Positions 49,133 through 57,849 are shown, numbered from the stretch's first letter. The stretch: DNA of 64,000 nucleotides from Alloalcanivorax xenomutans (GCF_900217905.1 NZ_OBMO01000003.1:1-64000), one strand, 5' to 3'. Notes: generated by a model not told the origin, from the letters alone. Program-made: numbers and translations.

Positions 49133-49765
49133 TCAGACCGCTGCCCGGCGGGCGGTGGCCAGCAGGCTGGCGGCGGCGGCGAACAGGGCGGCGAAGCCAC
49201 GGTTCACCAGCCGCTGTTGGCGGGCGCTGCGCAGCAGTTTGAGCGCGCGGGCGGCCAGCCCGGTGTAACCAGCCATCACTATTACATCCACGGTAATCAG
49301 GGTCAGACCCATGATGGTGTATTGCAGCGCCATGGGCCCTGAGGGATCGAGAAACTGGGGCAGGACCGCGAGCAGGAAGACCACGGCTTTGGGATTGCTG
49401 GCGTTGATCAGAAAGCCCCGGATCAGCAGTACGCTACGGCGACGCCCCTGATGATCGTCGCCAAGAGTATCGTAGTCCTGAGTGGGGGCGCGCCATTGTC
49501 GGACCGCCAGATAGAGCAGGTAGGCGACCCCGAACCACTTGATCAGAGCGAAGGCCAGAGCCGAGGTGGCGAGCAGGGCGCCGACGCCGGCGGCGACAAT
49601 GGCAATCTGCAAAACCAAACCCAGCTCCAGACCCAGGATGTTCCAACCCCCGCGCAGAACGCCGTAGCGCAGCCCCGTGGACATGGACGCGACAGCGCCG
49701 GCGCCGGGTGACAGGCAGATCAGCCAGCAGGCCACGAAGAAAGCGAACCAGGTGTGCAGAGCCAT
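49133..49765 (-). CDS. LysE/RhtB-family exporter
   Basis: The 210-residue membrane protein has about six hydrophobic helices and the RhtB/LysE signatures LSPGAGAVASMSTGLRYG near the N-terminus and FLINASNPKAVVFLLAVLPQF in the middle. Family members export amino acids or related metabolites. The substrate is not known. ATG 49765 is preferred to the longer frame from 49852 because MALHTWFAFFVACW is a normal first helix. It is convergent with the thioesterase, with 5 bases between. Confidence 0.9.
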   Translation of the reverse strand: MALHTWFAFFVACWLICLSPGAGAVASMSTGLRYGVLRGGWNILGLELGLVLQIAIVAAGVGALLATSALAFALIKWFGVAYLLYLAVRQWRAPTQDYDTLGDDHQGRRRSVLLIRGFLINASNPKAVVFLLAVLPQFLDPSGPMALQYTIMGLTLITVDVIVMAGYTGLAARALKLLRSARQQRLVNRGFAALFAAAASLLATARRAAV

Positions 49766-49793
49766 GAGGTATCCGAACGGGGCAAAATGAGGT

Positions 49794-50807
49794 TCACCTG
49801 CCCAGCAGACGGGAAGCAAAAGCCTCCAGTGCGGGCAATCCCTGAATGTCATCGACGAACAAGGGTACTTGCCGCCGGGGCAACGGGTCCAGCCGTTGCG
49901 CCAGCTCCTGCATCATCCTTTGCTCGCGCTCGCGCCGGGCCTGGAAGAAGGCCCCTTCGGCGCCGTCTGGCAGCACGCGGTTAACCACCGCTCCGGCCAC
50001 CGGAATGCCGGCCTCCTTGAGGCTGTGCACGGCCCGTCCGGTTTCCAGAATGGGCAGGCGCTCCGGTGTCAGAACAAATAGAAAAGCGCTGTGCTCTGGG
50101 TCGGAGAGAAGACGGCGGGCTTTCTGGAAGCGGCGTTGGCGTTCGATCAACGGGGCCGCCAGATCGCGGGTACGGTCATCCAGACCGGCCAGTTGATGTT
50201 CTTCCGGCGTATTGACCGGGCTATCCAGATCGCGGCCGGGGGTCAGGTGGGATAGTACCTTGCCCAACTGTTCGGAGCGGCGGTGTTGCCGCAACAGCCC
50301 CTCGCTCCAGGCCGCCATCACCTCCGGCAAACTCAGCAGGCGCAAGGTGTGGCCGGTGGGGGCGGTGTCGAAAACAACCAGGTCAAAGCGCTCGCGGGCC
50401 TCTTCCATAATGGTGGTAAGACGCTCCAGCAGCGCGGCTTCCTGAGCACCGGGCGCCTGGCGGCTGAGTTTGAGCTGGTGCTCCATGGCGGAGCGCTGCT
50501 CGGGCCTGGCGAACCGGGCCATTTGTGCGCGCACCCGCTGGAAATGCTCGTCGACCTCTTGTTCGGGATCCACTTCCAGGGCGGTGAGATTGACCGCCAG
50601 GGCTTGTTCCCGATTGCCAATCTCGCGATCAAAAGCGTCGGCCAGGCTGTGGGCCGGATCGGTGGATACCAGCAGCGTGCGGCGGCCAAGATTGGCGGCG
50701 GCCAGGGCCAGTGCCGAAGCCACCGTGGTCTTGCCCACGCCGCCCTTGCCACCGACCATCAACTGCCGGTGCTGGCTGAGAAGGTCATGCAGATTGAGTT
50801 CCGGCAT
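49794..50807 (-). CDS. ArsA/Get3-family ATPase
   Basis: The 337-residue cytoplasmic ATPase has a deviant Walker A, GGKGGVGKTT (19-28), the STDPAHSLADAFD switch I region, the FDTAPTGHTLRLLSLPE switch II region and a helical middle section. These place it in the ArsA/Get3 family. No ars genes or metal-binding Cys triad were seen, so arsenite transport is unlikely. It lies between a LysE exporter and the small CC-ending protein plus CstA, in the same direction, with 39 bases to the small gene. Its client is unknown. Confidence 0.88.
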   Translation of the reverse strand: MPELNLHDLLSQHRQLMVGGKGGVGKTTVASALALAAANLGRRTLLVSTDPAHSLADAFDREIGNREQALAVNLTALEVDPEQEVDEHFQRVRAQMARFARPEQRSAMEHQLKLSRQAPGAQEAALLERLTTIMEEARERFDLVVFDTAPTGHTLRLLSLPEVMAAWSEGLLRQHRRSEQLGKVLSHLTPGRDLDSPVNTPEEHQLAGLDDRTRDLAAPLIERQRRFQKARRLLSDPEHSAFLFVLTPERLPILETGRAVHSLKEAGIPVAGAVVNRVLPDGAEGAFFQARREREQRMMQELAQRLDPLPRRQVPLFVDDIQGLPALEAFASRLLGR

Positions 50808-50846
50808 TGTGGTGAGTCTCGTTGACGAACTTGCCGGCGACAGCGC

Positions 50847-51131
50847 TCAGCAACAACGGAAATTATCCAGTGGTGAATGGGGCATGCCCATGCGCCGGTG
50901 CCAGTCATGGAATCGTTCCATCAGCAGCGGCTGCAGTTCCAGCGTATACCAACTGGCCGGATTGGGAATGCCCATGGTCTCGGAGAAGACCATGAGCATG
51001 AACAGGTCATCTTCGTCCCGGCGGGCGCGGGCGATGGCGGACCGGTAGGGGGCGTTGTAATACTCCGCCCCCAGTTCCCCGGCGCGCCGATACCAGCGCT
51101 TGAGATTGCCGAGCAGGGTCACCGCTTTCAC
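50847..51131 (-). CDS. small protein ending in Cys-Cys (cory-CC-star type)
   Basis: This 94-residue basic protein contains AEYYNAPYRSAIARARRDEDDLFMLMVFSE and ends with FRCC, the last two residues being Cys-Cys. It fits the small family known as cory-CC-star proteins; that assignment is from memory of the name and ending pattern. It begins with GTG overlapping the cstA stop (GTGA), so it is translationally coupled to CstA. It occupies the place where a YbdD-type partner often follows CstA. No function is established; a CstA partner or client of the ArsA-like ATPase is an inference. Confidence 0.75.
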   Translation of the reverse strand: MKAVTLLGNLKRWYRRAGELGAEYYNAPYRSAIARARRDEDDLFMLMVFSETMGIPNPASWYTLELQPLLMERFHDWHRRMGMPHSPLDNFRCC

Positions 51132-52807
51132 CCTTCCGCCTCGGCTTCCCGGGCTTTCTTATGCCGGCGCAGACTGGCGGTGCATTCCAGGGTCACCAGC
51201 ACCGCCGCCACCAGGACCACCAGATCCAGAGTGAGCAGGAACCAGTCCTGTTTCTCATAGAAGCCGCGCAGCTGGATCAGAAGCGCCGCCAGCGTCATTA
51301 CCAGCAGGAACACCAGCGGCACCAGTGTGTAGCGGGTGGGGCGGCCAAGCCGGACCAGCATTACCGTGACCACCAGCAGGGTGAGGCCGGCGAGCAGTTG
51401 GTTGGTGGTGCCGAACAACGGCCAGATCAACAGACCACCGGAACCGTCCGCGCCGCCGGCGCCGAAGGCCAGCAGTACGCAGGCACCTACCGCCAGCAGA
51501 GTGGCGGGCATCGGGCGGCGCATCCAGGCGAGGTTATAGATTTCTCCCCACTCCTGGAAAATGTAGCGCTGCAGACGCAGGCCGGTATCCATGGTGGTGC
51601 CGGCGAACAGGGCCGCCATCACGGTCAGCATGGTGCCGGCCACCGCGGCGTTGATGCCGGTGCCGGCGCTGAGGATGGCGGCGCCACCGTCGACGAACGC
51701 CTGCACACCGCCCTTGCCGAAGGCGGAATAGATTTCACGCCATTCAGCGAGAGACGCGAAACCGGCGGTGGCGGCCAGGATCGCGGCCAGTGCCAAAGCG
51801 CCTTCGCCGATGGCGCCGAAATAGCCGACGAAACGAGCGTCGGTTTCCTTGTTCAGCTGTTTGGACGTGGTGCCGGAGGCGACCAGACCATGGAACCCGG
51901 AGATCGCGCCACAGGCAATGGTCACGAACAGCAGGGGCAGCAGAGGCGGTGTGCCGGCCGGGACGTCGACGTTGAACGCCGGGGCCACCACCGTCGGATT
52001 GGCGATCAGCATGGCGCCATAAAGCAGGATCAGACCGACAAAGAGCTGCAGTCCGTTGATGTAATCACGGGGTTGCAGCAACACCCACACCGGCAGCAAC
52101 GAGGCGATGGCGGCATAGGCGAATAAAATCAGGATCCAGGCGGCGTTGGCGGAGAGACCGAATGTGGATTCCGGCAAGGTGACCGGCACTGATGGGCCGA
52201 CCCAGATCAACGCGTACAGGGCTACCACGCCCAGCAGGGAGACCACCGCCAGATTCAGTTTCCAGCGGTAGATCATCTGGCCGATCACCAGCGCCACGGC
52301 GATGGCGCCCCATACCGGCAGGACCGCGCCGGGATTGTTGATCAGCAAGCGGGCGATGACCACGCCGAAGACCGCGTTGACCATCAGCAGCACCAGGAAA
52401 ATAACGATCATGAACACGCTGCGGGCGCGTGGGCCGACCACCTCGCCGGTGAGACTGCCCACCGACTGCGCCCGATTGCGGACACTGGCCCAGATCGCGC
52501 CGGAATCGTGGACACCGGCGAAGAAAATGGTGCCGAACACCACCCATAAAAACGCCGGCAACCAGCCCCAGATCACGGCGATGGCAGGGCCAACGATGGG
52601 CGCGGCCCCGGCCACGGAGGTGAAATGGTGGCCCCAGAGCACGAATTTGTTGGTGGGCACGAAATCCACGCCGTCTTCCATGGAATGGGCGGGTGTTTCG
52701 AAATTGGGGTCGAGTTTGTAGATTTTATCGGCGATGAAACGGGAATAGACAAAATAGCCGGCGGCCATGCCGCCCAGCCCGAGGATCAATAAGACGATGG
52801 CGCTCAT
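51128..52807 (-). CDS. cstA: CstA-family carbon starvation/pyruvate transporter
   Basis: The 559-residue inner-membrane protein has about 15-16 hydrophobic segments and CstA signatures: GGMAAGYFVYSRFIADKIYKLDP at the N-terminus, KFVLWGHHFTSVAGAAPIVGPAIAVIWGWLPAFLW, DSGAIWASVRNRAQSVG and a long SGFHGLVASGTTSKQL segment. E. coli CstA and BtsT import pyruvate or peptides under carbon limitation; this is the shorter (~560) form. AAGGAT precedes ATG 52807. It is the first gene of an operon with the CC-ending protein and ArsA-like ATPase. Confidence 0.93.
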   Translation of the reverse strand: MSAIVLLILGLGGMAAGYFVYSRFIADKIYKLDPNFETPAHSMEDGVDFVPTNKFVLWGHHFTSVAGAAPIVGPAIAVIWGWLPAFLWVVFGTIFFAGVHDSGAIWASVRNRAQSVGSLTGEVVGPRARSVFMIVIFLVLLMVNAVFGVVIARLLINNPGAVLPVWGAIAVALVIGQMIYRWKLNLAVVSLLGVVALYALIWVGPSVPVTLPESTFGLSANAAWILILFAYAAIASLLPVWVLLQPRDYINGLQLFVGLILLYGAMLIANPTVVAPAFNVDVPAGTPPLLPLLFVTIACGAISGFHGLVASGTTSKQLNKETDARFVGYFGAIGEGALALAAILAATAGFASLAEWREIYSAFGKGGVQAFVDGGAAILSAGTGINAAVAGTMLTVMAALFAGTTMDTGLRLQRYIFQEWGEIYNLAWMRRPMPATLLAVGACVLLAFGAGGADGSGGLLIWPLFGTTNQLLAGLTLLVVTVMLVRLGRPTRYTLVPLVFLLVMTLAALLIQLRGFYEKQDWFLLTLDLVVLVAAVLVTLECTASLRRHKKAREAEAEG

Positions 52808-53081
52808 GATTAATCCTTATTCGCTGCGCAGTCGGGTAAGACATGTCCATCACAGAATTAACCGCAAAGTGTGAAGCTGGTCAATGCGACCAAAGTCCAA
52901 AGCGCTCAATGTTGGTGCGCTCTCTAGGCAGAGCGGCCGTCGCGGGTTAGGCTTAATGGGCCTTTTCGGATGTCCGGCCTCTGTCTGTTAGTCATGGAGA
53001 GGAAGCCATGCCAAGGGGGAACCGGGGTGACTTCCGACAACAAAAACCACACTCAAGGATCGACGTGGGGGAGATTCGACG

Positions 53082-53732
53082 ATGATCAAAGTAATGGTGG
53101 TGGACGACCACGAGTTGGTGCGTACCGGCATTAGCCGGATGCTGAGTGACCAGGATGGCATCCGGGTCATTGGGGAAGCCGCCTCCGGCGAAGAGGCGGT
53201 GAAGCTGGCCCGCGATCTGGAACCGGACGTGGTGCTGATGGACATCAAGATGCCCGGCATGGGCGGACTGGTTGCCACCCGTAAAATGATGAAGCAGGAC
53301 GACGGCATTCGCATCATCGCGGTAACCGTTTGCGAGGAAGAACCGTTTCCTTCCCGGGTGATGGAGGCCGGCGCCGCCGGTTACATGACCAAGGGGGCGG
53401 ATCTGGAAGAAATGGTGCGGGCGATCAAGGTGGTGCAAAGCGGTCAGCGCTATATCAGCCCGGACATCGCGCAGGCGATGGCGTTGCGCGCCTACAAGCC
53501 GACGCCGGCGGCACTGGATGTACTGTCCGAACGGGAACTGCAGATCATGACGATGATCGTCAACCGCTTCAAAGTGCAGGATGTGGCCGATCAGCTGTGC
53601 CTGTCGCCAAAGACGGTCAACACCTACCGGTATCGGATTTTCGATAAGCTCGGCATCACCAGTGACATGGAAATGGCGCTGATCGCGGTGCGTCATGGCC
53701 TGGTCAACGCCCACGAAGCGGTGGCTCTGTAA
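53082..53732 (+). CDS. gacA: response regulator GacA/UvrY
   Basis: The 216-residue protein has a receiver domain with the phosphorylated Asp54 (VLMDIKMPG) and a LuxR-type HTH (about 145-210) with LSERELQIMTMIVNRFKVQDVADQLCLSPKTVNTYRYRIFDKLGI. GacA with its sensor GacS drives the small RNAs that titrate CsrA/RsmA, linking to biofilm and secondary metabolism. The gacA-uvrC-pgsA order is typical. GGGGGAGA lies before ATG 53082. Biofilm control of the adhesin in this window is a possible link, not shown. Confidence 0.95.
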   Translation: MIKVMVVDDHELVRTGISRMLSDQDGIRVIGEAASGEEAVKLARDLEPDVVLMDIKMPGMGGLVATRKMMKQDDGIRIIAVTVCEEEPFPSRVMEAGAAGYMTKGADLEEMVRAIKVVQSGQRYISPDIAQAMALRAYKPTPAALDVLSERELQIMTMIVNRFKVQDVADQLCLSPKTVNTYRYRIFDKLGITSDMEMALIAVRHGLVNAHEAVAL

Positions 53733-53750
53733 AAGCACCCGCCAGTCCAG

Positions 53751-53782
53751 CCGGATTTTGCTAAACCCGGATTTTGTTAAAC
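53751..53782 (+). repeat. tandem 16-bp direct repeat between gacA and uvrC
   Basis: CCGGATTTTGCTAAAC (53751-53766) is followed at once by CCGGATTTTGTTAAAC (53767-53782), with one difference. It sits just before the gacA terminator hairpin, possibly as promoter or regulator half-sites for uvrC. Confidence 0.6.
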
Positions 53783-53790
53783 TGTGCGAC

Positions 53791-53815
53791 GCCCGTGCTC
53801 CGGCACGGGCGTTTT
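53791..53815 (+). terminator. terminator after gacA
   Basis: GCCCGTGC (53791-53798) pairs perfectly with GCACGGGC (53803-53810) over a 4-base loop, followed by GTTTT. It separates gacA from uvrC. Confidence 0.8.
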
Positions 53816-53888
53816 GCGTTCCGCGCGGCGGGCTTGGGTTACCGGGCGGCCGCCGGCTGTTCCCGCAGCCCATCAATTCGGAGTGAAC

Positions 53889-55709
53889 TTGTCCAGTTTC
53901 GACGCCAAGCATTTCCTCGCCCATTGCCCGCGTACTCCGGGGGTGTACCGCATGCTGGACGGCAAAGGCGGCGTGCTGTACGTGGGCAAGGCGCGGGATT
54001 TGCGGGCCCGGCTTTCCAGTTATTTCCAGAAGCGCGTGGATTCCGCCAAGACCCGCGCACTGGTGGCCAAGATCGAAGCGGTGGAGACCACCGTCACCGG
54101 CAGCGAGGCGGAAGCGCTGTTGCTGGAACAGTCGCTGATCAAGACGTTGCGGCCTCCTTACAACATTCTGCTGCGGGACGACAAGTCCTATCCGTACATC
54201 AAGATTACCACCTCGGACCGCTTTCCCCGGGTGACTTTCCATCGCGGCAGCCGGCGCCCCGGGGCCCAGTATTTTGGACCTTATCCCAGCGCCGGCAGTG
54301 TCCGTGAAACGTTGGCGCTGATCGAAAAGGTGTTTCTGATCCGCAATTGCCGGGACAGCTTCTTCCGTAACCGCTCCCGTCCCTGTCTGCAGTATCAGAT
54401 CCACCGCTGTACCGCGCCCTGCGTGGATCTGGTGTCCGAGGAGCATTACGCCACCCAGGTACGCATGGCGATCGATTTTCTCTCCGGCCGCAGCCGCGAG
54501 GTGACCCGCCGGCTGACCCGGGAAATGGAAGCCGCCGCCGAGAGGCTGGAGTTCGAGCGCGCGGCGGAGTTACGTGATCAACTGGCCGCGGTACAGGCGG
54601 TGCAGCAGAAGCAGAATGTGGAAGCCGGCAGCGGTAATGTGGACGCGGTGGCCATAGCAACCCGTCATGGCCTGGCGGTGATCGAAGTGTTGATGGTCCG
54701 GCAGGGCCGGGTGCTGGGGCATCGCAGTTTCCGTCCGGATACCCGTGGCGAGGATAATCAGGAGGAAATCCTGGAGGCGTTCCTGGCCCAGTATTACCTG
54801 GGCGAGCGGGATGAGCAGTCGATCCCGAAGGAAATTCTGCTGCCAATGGCACTTCCCGGTGCCGAGGCTCTGCAGGAGGCCTTGACCGGCCGCTATCAAC
54901 GGCAGATCCGGCTGGCCTGGCGGGTCAGGGCAGGGCGTTCCGCCTGGCTCAACATGGCCAAAACCAACGCCGAGCAGACCATCGCCGGGGACCTGGCGGC
55001 CCGCGAACATCTGGAGAGCCGCTTCCACGCTCTGGAGACCCTGCTGGAGGCGGACGCGCCGATCCGCCACGTGGAGTGCTTTGATATCAGTCACACCCAG
55101 GGAGAAAGGGCGGTGGCCTCCTGCGTGGTATTCGATCAGCATGGACCGCGCAAGGGCGATTACCGTCATTTCAATGTGACCCCGGACCAGGGCGGTGATG
55201 ACTACCAGGCGCTGGAGGAAGCGGTCCGCCGCCGCTATCAGCGTGTGGTCAAGGAGGAAGGGCGTTTGCCGGATCTATTGTTGATCGACGGCGGCAAGGG
55301 GCAGATGCGGCGCGCCTTCGAGGTGATCCAGTCCTTGCAGCTGGATAACCGTATTCTGGTCATGGGGATTGGCAAGGGGCCGACCCGCAAGCCGGGACTT
55401 GAGGCGTTATATCTGCCCGATGGCCGTGAGCTGGTGCCCGGTGGCGGCGATTCAGCGCTGCATTTGCTGCAGCAGATCCGCGACGAGGCCCACCGTTTCG
55501 CCATCACCGGCCACCGTGCCCGCCGGGCCAAGGCCCGCCGCTCGGGACTGGAGGAGATTCCAGGAGTAGGGCCCAAGAGGCGCAAGGCATTGCTGAGCCA
55601 TTTTGGCGGCCTCAAGCAATTGCGCAATGCCTCCAAGGAGGAACTGGCCCGGGTGGAGGGCGTCAACGCCCAGACCGCCCAAACCATATACGACTGGTTT
55701 CACGGCTAG
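53889..55709 (+). CDS. uvrC: excinuclease ABC subunit C
   Basis: UvrC makes both incisions in nucleotide excision repair. The 606-residue product has the GIY-YIG domain (about 12-95, GVYRMLDGKGGVLYVGKARDL), the Cys-rich QYQIHRCTAPC stretch, the UVR motif that binds UvrB (about 205-235), the RNase H-like nuclease with FDISHTQGERAVASCVVF and IDGGKGQ, and two C-terminal helix-hairpin-helix motifs (IPGVGPKRRKALLSHF). TTG 53889 has CGGAG 5 bases upstream and gives MSSFDAKHF; a GTG at 53883 is in frame. Confidence 0.95.
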   Translation: MSSFDAKHFLAHCPRTPGVYRMLDGKGGVLYVGKARDLRARLSSYFQKRVDSAKTRALVAKIEAVETTVTGSEAEALLLEQSLIKTLRPPYNILLRDDKSYPYIKITTSDRFPRVTFHRGSRRPGAQYFGPYPSAGSVRETLALIEKVFLIRNCRDSFFRNRSRPCLQYQIHRCTAPCVDLVSEEHYATQVRMAIDFLSGRSREVTRRLTREMEAAAERLEFERAAELRDQLAAVQAVQQKQNVEAGSGNVDAVAIATRHGLAVIEVLMVRQGRVLGHRSFRPDTRGEDNQEEILEAFLAQYYLGERDEQSIPKEILLPMALPGAEALQEALTGRYQRQIRLAWRVRAGRSAWLNMAKTNAEQTIAGDLAAREHLESRFHALETLLEADAPIRHVECFDISHTQGERAVASCVVFDQHGPRKGDYRHFNVTPDQGGDDYQALEEAVRRRYQRVVKEEGRLPDLLLIDGGKGQMRRAFEVIQSLQLDNRILVMGIGKGPTRKPGLEALYLPDGRELVPGGGDSALHLLQQIRDEAHRFAITGHRARRAKARRSGLEEIPGVGPKRRKALLSHFGGLKQLRNASKEELARVEGVNAQTAQTIYDWFHG

Positions 55710-55816
55710 CCTCTCTTGCCTGGGGCCTCACGCCCATACCCACAAAAGCAGTCTGGCAATGAGATGATGGCGGGATTCCGCTATACTGGTTTTTTTTCAG
55801 CCGGTCGAAGTGGTTC

Positions 55817-56422
55817 ATGCCTGCGCACTCTCCGATTTTGAATCTGCCGAATATCCTGACCCTGATCCGCGTCGCCGCTATTCCGGTCCTGGTGGCGGCG
55901 TTTTACCTGCCGTTCAAAGGCAGCAACATGGTGGCGGCGGTGCTGTTCCTGGCCGCCGGGCTGACCGACTGGCTGGATGGCTATCTGGCCCGGAAACTGG
56001 GGCAAACCAGTCCCTTCGGTGCCTTTCTGGATCCGGTGGCGGACAAGCTGATCGTGGCGGTGGCGCTGCTGATGCTGGTGCAACAGCATGCCACGCTCTG
56101 GCTCACTGCTCCGGCCATGGTTATCGTGTGCCGGGAAATCACCGTGTCGGCGCTACGGGAATGGATGGCGGAGCTGGGTATGCGGGCCAAGGTGGCGGTC
56201 AGCGCCATTGGCAAAATAAAGACAGTGACCCAAATGGTGGCCATTACCCTGTTGCTGGCGGTCCAGCCCGGCTATGACGTGGGCGGGGGCATGCTCATGA
56301 CGCCGATTCTCTGGTTGAGTTACCTTTGTCTGTATGTGGCTATGTTGCTCACTTTATGGTCGATGTTTCTGTATCTGAAGGCGGCGGCGCCGCAGTTCCG
56401 GCGTTCACGTCCAAGACCCTGA
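55817..56422 (+). CDS. pgsA: CDP-diacylglycerol-glycerol-3-phosphate 3-phosphatidyltransferase
   Basis: PgsA catalyses the committed step to phosphatidylglycerol and cardiolipin in the inner membrane. The 201-residue protein has several helices and an intact CDP-alcohol phosphotransferase motif: DWLDGYLARKLGQTSPFGAF followed by LDPVADK, with all four metal-binding Asp residues. NLPNILTLIRVAAIPVLV at the N-terminus is typical. It follows uvrC, as in many gammaproteobacteria, and precedes tRNA genes. Confidence 0.96.
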   Translation: MPAHSPILNLPNILTLIRVAAIPVLVAAFYLPFKGSNMVAAVLFLAAGLTDWLDGYLARKLGQTSPFGAFLDPVADKLIVAVALLMLVQQHATLWLTAPAMVIVCREITVSALREWMAELGMRAKVAVSAIGKIKTVTQMVAITLLLAVQPGYDVGGGMLMTPILWLSYLCLYVAMLLTLWSMFLYLKAAAPQFRRSRPRP

Positions 56423-56440
56423 AAAAACAGAGAAAATGGG

Positions 56441-56468
56441 TTGACAGACCAGGGCGCTTGAGTAGAAT
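56441..56468 (+). promoter_or_regulatory. strong promoter of tRNA-Gly-Cys-Leu operon
   Basis: TTGACA (56441-56446), a perfect -35, is followed after 16 bases by TAGAAT (56463-56468). A GC-rich discriminator region (GATCCGCG) follows, typical of stringently controlled stable-RNA promoters. It ends 35 bases before tRNA-Gly. Confidence 0.85.
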
Positions 56469-56503
56469 GCTGATCCGCGTCGAGGCAAACAGTCGACGCC
56501 AAA

Positions 56504-56579
56504 GCGGGAATAGCTCAGCTGGTAGAGCACAACCTTGCCAAGGTTGGGGTCGCGAGTTCGAATCTCGTTTCCCGCTCCA
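56504..56579 (+). tRNA. tRNA-Gly (anticodon GCC)
   Basis: The 76-base gene has a GCGGGAA/TTCCCGC acceptor stem, standard D and T arms (TTCGAAT) and an encoded CCA. Anticodon GCC is at 56537-56539. Confidence 0.97.
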
Positions 56580-56585
56580 ATTCCC

Positions 56586-56610
56586 AACCTCGGCGAAGCC
56601 GGGGTTTTTT
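56586..56610 (+). terminator. terminator-like hairpin between tRNA-Gly and tRNA-Cys
   Basis: AACCTCGGC (56586-56594) pairs with GCCGGGGTT (56598-56606, one T-G pair) and is followed by TTTT. It may end part of the transcripts after tRNA-Gly or act as a processing site. Confidence 0.65.
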
Positions 56611-56627
56611 GTTCTTTAAGCTTTTCA

Positions 56628-56701
56628 GGCGCGGTGGCAGAGTGGTTATGCAGCGGACTGCAACTCCGTGTACGCCGGTTCGATTCCGACCCGCGCCTCC
56701 A
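56628..56701 (+). tRNA. tRNA-Cys (anticodon GCA)
   Basis: The 74-base gene has a GGCGCGG/CCGCGCC acceptor stem and an encoded CCA. Anticodon GCA is at 56660-56662. It reads UGC/UGU. Confidence 0.96.
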
Positions 56702-56746
56702 ATCCCTCTCCGCGGAAGTCCTCTACCACGAGCGCCCCGAGATCAA

Positions 56747-56833
56747 GCGGGTATGGTGAAATTGGTAGACACAAGAGACTTAAAATCTCTCGACCGTTAG
56801 GTCGTGCCGGTTCGAGTCCGGCTACCCGCACCA
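56747..56833 (+). tRNA. tRNA-Leu (anticodon TAA)
   Basis: The 87-base class II tRNA has a GCGGGTA/TACCCGC acceptor stem, a long variable arm and an encoded CCA. Anticodon TAA is at 56781-56783. It completes the Gly-Cys-Leu cluster usual after pgsA. Confidence 0.96.
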
Positions 56834-56895
56834 GATTCAACTCCCTCCAAACTATTCATCTTCTCCCGTCCCGCCAAGCGGTCGCCTGGGCTAAT

Positions 56896-57849
56896 TCATG
56901 CCGGAAACAAGGCGCCGAGTTCCTCCTGCAAACGAACGCCAAGCTGGCGTAACTGGTCGTCGGAAGTGCGGAAGCTGGGCATCATCAGCCCGACAACCGC
57001 AGCCGGGTATCCGTTTCCACCACGGATGGGCGCGGCCACGGCGCTGGCGCCCTCCACGCGTTCGCCGTTGGATATGGCGAAGCCCTGCTGGCGGATGGTT
57101 TTCAACTCCTTGCGCAGAACGCTCACCTTGGGCTGATACGGGGTCAGGGCCCTCATCCTGTGGCCACGGATCAGCGCTTCCGCCTCGGCTTCGGGCAGAA
57201 ACGCCAGCGCTGCCTTGCCCGCCGCGCCCAGATACAGCGGAAAAGCGCTGCCTGTTTCCAGGGCGTAGCGTACCGGGTGGGGGCTGGGTAACACCGAGGT
57301 GACGATTTGTCTGTCGCCGGCGCGGTGAAACAGGGAGACGGTCTCTCCTGTTTCGGCGTGAAGTCTTTCCATCAGCGGGCGGATGCGTACCAGCACATCG
57401 TCGTTGTTGAGGAAGTGCCGGGCCAACTGCATGACGGAAGGGGAGAGCCGCCATTGTTCATTGTCGGCGTTCTGCTCCAGCAATCCCTTGTCGGCCAGCG
57501 GCGCCAGTATTTCAAGGGCGATGCGTGGATCCAGCCCGGCTTGCCGGGACAGCTGTTCGGTGGATGCGCTTTCCGGCAGGTAATCCGCCGCCGCTCGCAA
57601 TAAATCCACGGCCCGTGATATCGAGCCGGCTCCGGTGGAGCGGCCGGTGTAGCTGTATCGCTTGTCCCCGGGGCGGCGATAGACGTAGCCACGTGCCTCC
57701 AGGGTTTGCAGAATGCGATAAACGATGGTCGTGGCTTCGCCCATGGCGGCGACCACTTCGGTCAGGGACAGCGGTTCCGATGTCCGTTCCAGCAGCTCCA
57801 GGACATCCAGGGCACGAGTCAGTGTTTGCAGCTGATAGGAGGCCGCCAT
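56896..57849 (-). CDS. IclR-family regulator with apparent tandem winged-helix domains
   Basis: The 317-residue protein is longer than usual IclR proteins (about 250-275). Residues 8-68 are a standard IclR winged HTH (ALDVLELLERTSEPLSLTEVVAAMGEATTIVYRILQTLEARGYV). Residues 76-142 look like a second winged HTH (AVDLLRAAADYLPESASTEQLSRQAGLDPRIALEILAPLADKGLLEQ). The effector domain follows (about 150-310) with HAETGETVSLFHRAGDRQIV and LYLGAAGKAALAFL. It is next to a box-type aromatic cluster and could regulate it. Its own targets are unknown. Confidence 0.9.
   Translation of the reverse strand: MAASYQLQTLTRALDVLELLERTSEPLSLTEVVAAMGEATTIVYRILQTLEARGYVYRRPGDKRYSYTGRSTGAGSISRAVDLLRAAADYLPESASTEQLSRQAGLDPRIALEILAPLADKGLLEQNADNEQWRLSPSVMQLARHFLNNDDVLVRIRPLMERLHAETGETVSLFHRAGDRQIVTSVLPSPHPVRYALETGSAFPLYLGAAGKAALAFLPEAEAEALIRGHRMRALTPYQPKVSVLRKELKTIRQQGFAISNGERVEGASAVAAPIRGGNGYPAAVVGLMMPSFRTSDDQLRQLGVRLQEELGALFPA

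Noticed and set aside
49794-50807. Arsenite efflux ATPase ArsA
   Set aside because: No arsB, arsC, arsD or ArsR gene is nearby, it is a single-domain form and no metal-binding Cys triad was seen.
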